A stretch of 64,000 nucleotides of DNA, taken from positions 1,860,001 through 1,924,000 of the forward strand of contig NZ_OY726397.1 of assembly GCF_963378095.1 (NCBI RefSeq), in the 5' to 3' direction. The translations under genes and the position numbers were made by a program. This document shows, piece by piece, positions 1 to 10,600 of this stretch (position 1 is its first letter; the number at the start of each line of letters is the position of its first letter). The DNA comes from Mycolicibacterium sp. MU0053. Lineage in GTDB: Bacteria; Actinomycetota; Actinomycetes; Mycobacteriales; Mycobacteriaceae. A model generated the notes under the pieces. It made no database searches, was not told where the DNA came from, and worked only from the letters and a program-made list of their open reading frames with translations.

Positions 1-1
1 G

Positions 2-2548
2 GCCCTGTTCGAGGGCGCCCACAAGCGCGGCGTCACACCCGCGATGGCGATCGCGGCCTCCTACGCCGGGACGCTGGCCCGCTGGTCCACCCACTCCCGG
101 TTCCTGCTCAACCTGCCGATGTTCGGGCGCGAGCCGTTTCACCCCGACGTCGACAAGCTGGTGGGCGACTTCACCTCGTCGTTGCTGCTCGACGTCGACC
201 TGACCGGCGCCGACACCGCCACCAAACGCGCCCGGGCCGTGCAGGAATCGCTGCACACCACGGTGCGCCACGCCAGCTACTCGGGGCTGTCGGTGCTGCG
301 CGACCTGACCCGGCACCGCGGCGTGCCCACCCTGGCGCCGTTCGTGTTCACCAGCGCGCTGGGCCTCGGGGACCTGTTCGACGGCGAGGTCACCGAACAG
401 TTCGGCAAGTGCGTCTGGCACATCTCGCAGGGGCCGCAGGTGCTGCTCGACGCCCAGGCCACCCCGTTCGACGGCGGTCTGCTGATCAACTGGGACGTGC
501 GCGAGGAGGCATTCCGGCCGGGGGTCGCGGATGCGATGTTCGCCCATCACGTCGACGAGCTGATCCGCCTGGCCGGTGACGACGCCGCCTGGGACACCCT
601 TGACACCACCGCGCTACCCCCAGACCAACGTGCGGTGCGGGCCGCGCTCAACGCGGTGAGCGCACCGGTGAGCCCAGATGCGTTGCACGACGGATTCTTC
701 CGGTCGGCAGCGAGGACCCCGGATGCGCCCGCGGTGCTCAGCAGCCTCGGCGAGTGGAGCTACGCGCACCTGCGCGAGCGGGCGCTCGCCGTCGCCGCCA
801 CGCTGCGGCACCACGGCGTCAACGCCGGGGACGCGGTGGCCGTGATGGGCCCCAAAAACGCCGAGCAGATCCCGGCGCTGCTCGGCATCCACGCCGCCGG
901 CGCGGTATACCTGCCGATCGGACTCGACCAGCCCGAGGACCGCGCGGTCCGGATCCTGCAGAGCTCCGATGTGCATTCGGTGCTGTGGTGCGGCGCCCGC
1001 ACCCCGCAGGCCGACGGGCTACCGGTCCCGGCAATCACGGTGGCCGAGGCGATCGCGCACGGCCGGCCCGCAGCCGCGGCCACCGAGCCGGTTTCGGCGC
1101 GCCCCGACGACGTGGCCTACGTGCTGTTCACCTCCGGGTCCACCGGCGAACCCAAGGGTGTCCAGGTCAGTCACGGCGCGTCGATGAACACCGTCGAATT
1201 CATCAACGGGCACTTCGAGATCGGACCGCAGGACCGCTGCCTGGCGCTCTCGACGCTGGAATGCGACATCTCGGTGCTCGACATCTTCGGCATGCTGCGC
1301 GCCGGCGGTTCGATCGTCGTGGTCGACGAGGCGGACCGGCGTAACCCCGACGCGTGGGCGCGCCTGATCGGCACGCATCAGGTCAGCGTGCTGCACTGGC
1401 TGCCGGGCTGGTTGGAGATGCTGGTCGCGGTCAACTCCGGCCGGATCTCCTCGGTGCGGGTGGTGCCCACCGGCGGCGACTGGGTGCGCACCGAGATGGT
1501 TCGCGCGCTGCGTGCGCAAGCCCCCGGGGTGCGCGTCGCCGGTCTCGGCGGCGCCACCGAAACCGCCACCCACAACACCATCTGCGAGCCCGCCGAGCTG
1601 CCCACGCACTGGGCGGCGGTACCACTCGGGAAGCCCTTGCCCAACAACAAGTGTCGCGTGGTCGCGGCCGACGGCTCCGACTGCCCGGATTGGGTGCCCG
1701 GCGAGTTCTGGGTCGGTGGACGCGGCATCGCCCGCGGCTACCGGGGTCGACCCGACCTGACCGCCGAACGGTTCGTCGAGCACGACGGCAGCACCTGGTA
1801 CCGCACCGGGGATCTGGCGCGCTACCTGCCCGATGGCACGTTGGAATTCGTGGGGCGCGCCGATCACCGCGTCAAGATCAGCGGCTATCGTGTCGAACTC
1901 GGCGAGGTCGAAGGCGCCCTGAACCGCCTCGATGCCGTCGACGGCGCGGTGGCCGCGGTGGTGCCGGCCGCCGGCGATCATCGGCGCGAGCAACTCGCGG
2001 CGCTGGTCCGCGTCACCGATTCGCGGCTGAGCGTGCCGAGGATCACCGCGGCGATGGCGGGCTTCGTTCCGCCGCACATGGTTCCGGATCTCATCGTGCT
2101 GGCCGAAACCATCCCGTACACCGTGGGCGGCAAGATCGACCGCCGGGCGGTCGCCGAACAACTCGCCTCGGTGGCGCAGCAGCGCGGCACCGACCCCGCG
2201 CCCAGTCAGCGGGCACCGGCGACCCCGCTGGAGCGCGCGGTCGCCGACATCACGGCGAGCCTGCTGCGGGTCGACTCGCTCAGCGCCGAGGCCGACTTCT
2301 TCGCTCTGGGCGGCGATTCGGTGCTGGCCACCCAGCTGGTCGCCCGGGTCCGGGCCTGGCTGGACACCCCGACCGTGATGGTGGCCGACGTCTTCGCGGC
2401 CCGCACCGTGGCCGGCCTGGCCACCCTGCTGCAGGACCGCGAGCCCGGCAGCGACCGGCTCGAGCAGGTCGCCGAGATCTATCTGGAAGTCGCGGACATG
2501 GAAAGCTCCGAGGTGGCCTCCGCACTCGACTCGGCGGCGGCGCCGTGA
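2..2548 (+). CDS. mbtB: Mycobactin NRPS MbtB, C-terminal part (cut by window edge)
   Basis: The reading frame is open from the first bases, so the N-terminus lies outside the window. The first ~640 bases encode the end of a condensation/heterocyclization domain. An adenylation domain follows (about 680-2170) with core motifs FTSGSTGEPKG near 1125-1160, a GGATETATH stretch near 1550, and YRTGDLARY near 1800. A carrier domain with phosphopantetheine motif LGGDSVLATQL has its Ser codon at 2318-2320. In mycobactin synthesis MbtB loads Ser or Thr, joins it to salicylate and cyclizes it to the (methyl)oxazoline. No thioesterase domain is fused at the C-terminus; one is encoded separately right after, overlapping by GTGA. 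The operon promoter and any IdeR iron box would lie upstream, outside the window. Confidence 0.93.
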   Translation, partial: ALFEGAHKRGVTPAMAIAASYAGTLARWSTHSRFLLNLPMFGREPFHPDVDKLVGDFTSSLLLDVDLTGADTATKRARAVQESLHTTVRHASYSGLSVLRDLTRHRGVPTLAPFVFTSALGLGDLFDGEVTEQFGKCVWHISQGPQVLLDAQATPFDGGLLINWDVREEAFRPGVADAMFAHHVDELIRLAGDDAAWDTLDTTALPPDQRAVRAALNAVSAPVSPDALHDGFFRSAARTPDAPAVLSSLGEWSYAHLRERALAVAATLRHHGVNAGDAVAVMGPKNAEQIPALLGIHAAGAVYLPIGLDQPEDRAVRILQSSDVHSVLWCGARTPQADGLPVPAITVAEAIAHGRPAAAATEPVSARPDDVAYVLFTSGSTGEPKGVQVSHGASMNTVEFINGHFEIGPQDRCLALSTLECDISVLDIFGMLRAGGSIVVVDEADRRNPDAWARLIGTHQVSVLHWLPGWLEMLVAVNSGRISSVRVVPTGGDWVRTEMVRALRAQAPGVRVAGLGGATETATHNTICEPAELPTHWAAVPLGKPLPNNKCRVVAADGSDCPDWVPGEFWVGGRGIARGYRGRPDLTAERFVEHDGSTWYRTGDLARYLPDGTLEFVGRADHRVKISGYRVELGEVEGALNRLDAVDGAVAAVVPAAGDHRREQLAALVRVTDSRLSVPRITAAMAGFVPPHMVPDLIVLAETIPYTVGGKIDRRAVAEQLASVAQQRGTDPAPSQRAPATPLERAVADITASLLRVDSLSAEADFFALGGDSVLATQLVARVRAWLDTPTVMVADVFAARTVAGLATLLQDREPGSDRLEQVAEIYLEVADMESSEVASALDSAAAP

Positions 2549-3284
2549 GCACCAACGCCGAGGTCGAGTTCCAGCCCTGGGTCAAGAAGTTCGACGGCGC
2601 CGGTCGCCCCGGCGCCGTGGTGATCTTCCCGCACGCCGGTGGCGCCGCCGCCGCTTACCGCACCCTGGCAAAGACGTTGTCGGCGAAGGGCACTGACTGC
2701 TTCATCGTGCAGTACCCGCAGCGCGCCGACCGGCTGGCCCACCCACCCGTCGACAGCGTCGACGCGCTGGCCGCACAGCTGTTCGAGGCCGGCGACTGGC
2801 ACCGGGTCGGCCCGCTGACACTCTTCGGGCACTGCATGGGCGCGGTGGTCGCGTTCGAGTTCGCGCGCCTGGCCGAACGCGCCGGCATCGAGGTGTCCAC
2901 CTTGTGGGCCTCGGCGGGACAGGCGCCCTCCACGGTGCCCGAAGTGCTGCCGCTGCCCAGCACCGATGCCGACGTGCTGGCCGACATGGTCGACCTCGGC
3001 GGCACCGACCCCCGGCTGCTCGAGGACGAGGATTTCGCCGAACTGCTGACGATGGCGGTCAAGTCCGACTACCGCGCACTCACCGGCTACACCTGCGCGC
3101 CGGAGGTGCAAATCAACGCCGACATCCACGCCATCGGTGGCGAGCGCGACCACCGGATCCGGCCGCACTGGCTGGACCGGTGGCAGTCGCACACCGCCGG
3201 CCGATTCACCCTGTCGCACTTCGACGGCGGTCACTTCTACCTGAACGACCACCTCGATGCGGTGACGGAGCTGGTGAGTCGGAG

Positions 3285-3288
<4 letters not shown>
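2545..3288 (+). CDS. mbtT: Type II thioesterase of the mycobactin cluster
   Basis: A 247-residue alpha/beta-hydrolase thioesterase begins at a GTG that overlaps the mbtB stop codon (GTGA). Type II thioesterases free stalled or misprimed acyl groups from carrier domains; here the natural clients are MbtB-MbtF. PHAGG near residue 32 is the usual oxyanion-loop motif of the family, and the C-terminal DGGHFYLND carries the expected catalytic His (residue 230). The nucleophile elbow reads GHCMG, so the nucleophile would be Cys97 rather than the common Ser. M. smegmatis-type clusters carry a free-standing thioesterase at this place; the symbol follows that usage. The mbtC start overlaps its stop (ATGA). 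Confidence 0.88.
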
Positions 3289-4633
<1,345 letters not shown>

Positions 4634-4637
<4 letters not shown>

Positions 4638-7633
4638 CCCGCACCGCCGGCTGGCCCGATGCTCGCGTCCCGGTGCTGCTCAGCGCGCACGCCGGCGACC
4701 TGATCGCCACTGACGCCGCGGCCATCCTGGCCTACCTGCACCGCAACAGCGCGGTCACCGTCGATGAGGTGGCCGCCCAGGTGCTGCACACCAGGCGGAT
4801 TCGGCGCCACCGGACGGCGGTGCTCGCAGCGGACCGCGACGAACTCAGCGCCGCACTGCGCGCCGTCGCCCGCGGTGAACCGCATCCGTTGGTGGCGTCG
4901 GCCGTGCCCGGATCGGCCCCTCGCATTGCGTTCGTGGTGCCCGGTCAGGGCGCGCAGCGCCCCGGCATGGGTGCCGACGCCTACCGGGAGTTCCCCGCCT
5001 ATCGGGATGCGGTGGACGCCTGCGGCAGCGGGTTCGCGACACTCGGGTGGGCCGCCCCGCTGCGCTACCTGACCGCGGTCGACGCGCCGGAGTCGTTCTC
5101 CGAGATCGAGATTCAGGGTGCCCAGTTCGCCCATGCCGTCGGCCTGGCCGCGCTGTGGCGGGACCACGGCATCGTCGCGGACATCACCGTCGGCCACAGC
5201 CTCGGCGAGATCGCGGCGGCCTACCTCGCCGGCGCCATCGACCTGCCGACCGCGATCGGCGTGGTCGCCGCGCGCGCCGGCGTCGTCGACCGCCTCAGCG
5301 GCCGCTATGCGGTGGCCGCGTTGGGCATCAGCCCGGCGGCCGCCCGGGAACTCATCGACGCCACGCCGGGCTGGCTGGAACTGTCGGTCATCAACGCCAG
5401 CACCGCGGTGGCGATCTCCGGCGATGCCGACGCCGTGACCGACGCGGTGCGCCGGGTGCGCGAGCGCGGCCAACTCGGCCGCGAGATCACCGTCAACTTC
5501 CCGGTGCACACCAGCGTGCTGGAGCCGCTGCGGGACTGGGTGCACGGCCGACTGACCGAAACCGGCCGTCGGGGTGGATTCGCGGAAACTGCGGTGCAGT
5601 TCATCGGCGGCACCACCGGGTCGGTGGTCGCCCCCAGCACACCGTTTGCCGACTACTGGTATGCCAACCTGCGCAACACCGTGCGCTTCGACCGCGCCGC
5701 ACAGGCCGCACTGGACTGCGGCGCAACCGTCTTCGTCGAGCTGTCCAGCCACCCGGCGCTGCTGCACGCGGTCGCCGAGCGGGCCCCGGACTCGGCGGTG
5801 CTGGTCGGAACCGGGCACCGCGACACCCCCGTGGTCGACCAGTTGAGCGCCAACCTGGCGGCCGTCGCGGTCGCCGATCCCACCTACCGGTGGCGGGCAC
5901 CGGAGGCCGCCGGTGACCCGGCGCCCGGGTTGCCGCACTTCCCGAACGCCCCGATGCGCGCCACCGCGCTGTGGGCGGGCCGGGAACCACTGGACCCCAT
6001 GCCGTCGCTGACGGTCTCGGCCGAAACCTGGGTGCCCGTCCAGGACTTCGCCGCTGCGCCGGCGACGCCGCGGAGCGTGGCGGTGCTGCCGCTGGGACGC
6101 CCGTCGGCGCTGAGCGAGGTGCTGCGCGCGGGACTGGCCGCGCAGTCGGCCGCGGTCGAGGTCGCCCCCGCCGAGGCCGAGGTACTCGTCCTGGTCGCCC
6201 CCGACGTGGAGGTGCCCGATGCCGCGGCCGCGGCCGCGACCTTGGCGGGCCTCGTCGATGCCGGACTGCTGAGCTTTGTCGACGAGATGGGCCCCGGGTG
6301 TCGGCAGGTGTGGCTGATCACCACGGCCGGCGAACAGATCGCCGCGACCGAGCCGGTGCCGTCGCTGTTGACCGCGGCGCTGGCCGCCGCCTACCGCAGC
6401 ATCGGTCTCGACCACCCCGACCGGGCCTTCCATCACCTCGACGTGCCGGTGCCACCGCAGCAGGTGCGCCCCGCCGAGGCTACCCACGTGCTCGAGACCG
6501 TCCTCGCGGGATCGGGTTCGCTCGCGCTGCGATGGGGCCAGGGGCACCCACAACGGTTCCGCCGCGAGTTGGGGCTGCTGACCGGGTCCACGCTGCACGC
6601 ACCGGGCTGGCCGCTGGACACCGGCCTGCTCGACAACGTCGTGATCACCGGCGCCGCCGGGGCAATCGGCACGCACTATGCCCGCTACCTCGCCGAACGC
6701 GGCGCCCGTCGCATCGTGATGGTGAGCCGCCGCGGTGCCGCCGCGGCGTTGGTTGCCGAACTCGGGACGCGGTTCGGCACCGAAGTGGTCTCCGTCGCTT
6801 GCGATCTCACCGACGAGGGGCAGGTGCGCGCGGCGGCCGCCGAATTCGGCGGCGACGGTGCCACCGTGGTGGTGCACGCCGCCGGCGCGGCCGGCTTCGG
6901 CGCGACGACCCCGGTGGACGCCGCGGCCTTCCAGCACTCGTTGGGGGCCAAAGTGATCGGGCTGGTGCGGCTGCTCGAGCACTGGCCGCTGCGCGCGGAC
7001 TGCCGAATCCTGTTGTGCTCGTCGATGTCCGCGGTGTGGGGCGGGCAGGGCCATGCCGCCTATTCGGCGGCCAACCGGATGCTCGAGGTGATGGCCGCCG
7101 GGCTGCGCGCGACCGGCCGGCACTGCATCGCGGTGCGCTGGGGACTGTGGCCCGCCGGCGGGATCGTCGACGCCGATGAGATCGCCCGGATCGAGCGGTC
7201 CGGGCTGCGGCAGCTGGCACCGGAGCTCGCGATCGCGGCCAGCCTGCGCGACTACTCGGTGGACCCGATGGTGCTCGCCGCCGACCCGGACCGGCTGCGC
7301 CTCTTTCTGTCCAGCCTGGATCACGCGCACCCCGAACCCGACGCCGCGGACACCCCCGACACCGGGGCCGGCACCGCCGCGGTGGTGCGCGCCCACCTGG
7401 CCGCGGTGCTCAGTGTCCCGCAACCCGACGCGCTGGATCTGACGTCCTCGCTGTTCGACCTGGGTGTCGACTCGCTGCTGGCGCTCGATTTGCGCAAGCG
7501 ACTCAAACGCAGCATCGGGCGCACCGTCCCGCTGGCCCGCCTACTCGGCGGCATCACCGGCACTGAACTCGTCTCCGATCTCGACGCGGATCGCGATGCC
7601 AATCTCGATCCCACGTCGAATGCGACTCCGTGA
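4634..7633 (+). CDS. mbtD: Mycobactin PKS MbtD (AT-KR-ACP)
   Basis: A 999-residue polyketide synthase starting at the GTG that overlaps the mbtC stop. Domains in order: an acyltransferase with PGQGAQRPGMG near residue 110 and GHSLGE near residue 188; a linker region; a ketoreductase with the nucleotide-binding TGAAGAIGTHYARYL near residue 675 and the YSAAN active-site signature near 810; and an acyl carrier domain with LGVDSLLALD, where Ser947 takes the phosphopantetheine arm. It works with the separate ketosynthase MbtC to elongate and reduce the acyl unit. No dehydratase or enoylreductase is visible, which fits a beta-hydroxy product. A 21-base gap separates it from mbtE. Confidence 0.94.
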
Positions 7634-7654
7634 TCTACAGAAAGCGAACGCCCC

Positions 7655-10600
7655 GTGACTGAAACCTCTCTCGAAGACCGGCGTCTCGAGCTGATGCGGC
7701 GCAAGCTGAGCGAACGCGGCCTCGCCAGCGCGCGCGACGAGGCACCGGCCGCCGGCGCGGCGGCACCGGCCCTGTCGGACGGTCAGCTGCGGATGTGGTT
7801 CGTGCAGGCCGCCGATCCGAGCGGGGCGCTGCTGAACATCGCGGTGTCCTATCGCCTCACCGGCGTGCTGGACGCCGCCAAGCTGCACGAGGCCGTCGAC
7901 GCGGTCGCCGGACGCCACAGCGTGCTGCGGACCACCTATCACGCCGATCAGAACGGTGCACCCCATCCAAAGGTGGATCCCGATCTGCGTCCGGCGTGGA
8001 CCATGCATGACCTCGCGGAGCTTTCCGAGCGCGCCCGGCAGCTGCGGCTGGAGGTGCTGGCGCAGCGGGAGTTCGCCGCACCCTTCGACCTGACCCAGGA
8101 TTCGCCGCTGCGAATCACGCTGGTGCGCACCGCACCCGACGAACACGTGCTGCTGTTGGTGGCCCACCACATCGCCTGGGACGACGGCGCGTGGCGGGTG
8201 TTCTTCGGCGACCTGACCCGCGCCTACACCGGTGCGGGGCTGGACCCGGAACCGCGCCGGACGGGCGGCCCGGGCGGCATCGACACCGCCACCGTCGAGG
8301 ACGACATCGCCTACTGGCGCACCGTGATGGCCGACATGCCCGAACCGCTCGAGCTGCCCGGTCCGAGTGGTTCGGCGGTGCCGAGCAGTTGGCGTTCGGC
8401 CCGCAGTGCGGTGCGGCTGTCGGCCGGTACCGCCGAGCGCATCGCCGAGCTGGCCAGGGAATCCGGCTGCACGCCGTACATGGTGCTGCTCGCGGCGTTC
8501 GGCGCGCTGATCCACCGCTACACCCACAGCGATGACTTCCTGGTGGTCACCCCGGTGCTCAACCGCGACGCCGACGCCGAGGACACCATCGGCTACTACG
8601 GCAACACCGTGGCCATGCGGTTGCGACCCGCCGCCACGCTCACCTTCCGGGAACTGCTGGCCCAGACCCGCGAAACCGCGCTGGGCGCCTTCGCGCATCA
8701 GCGGGTCAACCTCGACCGGATGGTCCGCGAACTCAACCCCGACCGCCGCCACGGCGCCGAACGTCTGACCCGGGTCAGCTTCGGTTTCCGCGAACCCGAC
8801 GGCGGCGGCTTCTGCCCGCCGGGTGTGCAGTGCCGTCGCGCCGAACTGCGGGGCCAGCTGACCCAGCTGCCGCTGGGCTTCATGGTCGAATTCGACCGCA
8901 CCGGAGCGCTGGTCGAGGCCGAGCACCTGGTGGAGATCCTGGAGCCCGCCCTGGCGCAACAGCTGCTCGATCATTTCGCGGTGCTGTTGGACAGCGCGCT
9001 GCAGTCCCCGGACACCGCGCTGGCCCGGCTGCGCCTGCTCGACGACGCGGATGCCGCGTGGCTCGCGGAGATGTCACGCGGCGAGCAGTTCGACACCCCG
9101 CCGTCGACGCTCGGTGACCTGGTGACCGCGCAGGTCGAGCGGACCCCCGACGCCGTCGCGGTGGTCTACGAGGGCCGACGCTTCAGCTACCGCGAGATCA
9201 ACGAGTCGGCCAATCAGGTGGCGCACTGGCTCATCGAGCAGGGCATCGGCGCCGAGGACCGCGTCGCGGTGTTGCTGGACAAGTCACCCGAACTGGTGAT
9301 CATCGCGCTCGGGATCGTCAAGGCCGGCGCGGTGTACCTGCCGGTCGACCCGACCTACCCGGCGGACCGGCTGTCGTTCATCCTCGGTGACTGCGACGCG
9401 AAACTCGTTATCCGCGAGCCGATCACGGGGTTGGAGGGCTACCGGACCGACAACCCCACCGATGCCGATCGGGTGCGCCCACTGACCCCGCAGAACACCG
9501 CGTATCTGATCTACACCTCGGGCACCACCGGACTGCCCAAGGGGGTGCCGGTGCCGCACCGGCCCATCGCGGAGTACTTCGTCTGGTTCCAGGGCGATTA
9601 TCAGATCGACGCGAACGACCGGTTGCTGCAGGTGGCCTCGCCCAGCTTCGACATCTCGATCGGCGAAGTGTTCGGCACCCTGGCCTGCGGGGCCCGGATC
9701 GTCATCCACAAGCCGGGCGGGCTCAACGACATCGGCTATCTGACCGATCTGCTACGCGACGAGGGCATCACCGCGATGCACTTCGTGCCGTCGCTGCTGG
9801 GTCTGTTCCTGTCGCTGCCCGGCGTCAACCAGTGGCGCACGCTGCAACGCGTGCCCATCGGCGGCGAACCGCTGCCCGGCGAGGTGGCCGACAAGTTCCA
9901 CGCCACCTTCGACGCGATGCTGCACAACTTCTACGGGCCCACCGAAACGGTGGTCAACGCCAGCCGATTCAAGGTGCAGGGCAAGCAGGGCACCCGGATC
10001 GTGCCGATCGGCAAGCCCAAGATCAACACGCAGCTGTATCTGCTCGACGACGCGCTGCAGCCGGTCCCGGTCGGCGTCATCGGCGAGATCTACATCGGCG
10101 GCACCCATGTCGCCCACGGTTACCATCGCCGGCCCGGCCTGACCGCCGAACGCTTTGTCGCCGACCCGTTCACCCCCGGCGCGCGGCTGTACCGCTCCGG
10201 CGATCTGGCGCGCCGCAACGCCGACGGCGACATCGAGTTCGTCGGCCGCGCCGACGAACAGGTCAAGATCCGCGGCTTCCGCATCGAATTGGGCGATGTG
10301 GCCGCGGCGATCTCGGTCGACCCGAGCGTCGGCCAGGCCGTCGTCGTCGTCAGTGACCTGCCGCAGCTGGGCAAGAGCCTGGTGGGCTATCTGACCCCGG
10401 TGGCGGGGGAGCCGCTGGAGACCGTCGACGTCGACCGGATCCGCACCCGCGTCGCCGCCGCCCTGCCCGAGTACATGGTGCCGGCGGGATACGTGGTGCT
10501 CGAGGAGATCCCGATCACCTCGCACGGCAAGATCGACAAGACCGCGCTGCCGCGTCCCGAGATCGTGGCCACCACCGTGTTCCGGGAACCGTCCACCGCC

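Noticed and set aside
1..43. IdeR iron box or mbt promoter
   Set aside because: The operon start lies upstream of the window; no AT-rich 19-base IdeR-type palindrome is seen at the visible mbt gene junctions.
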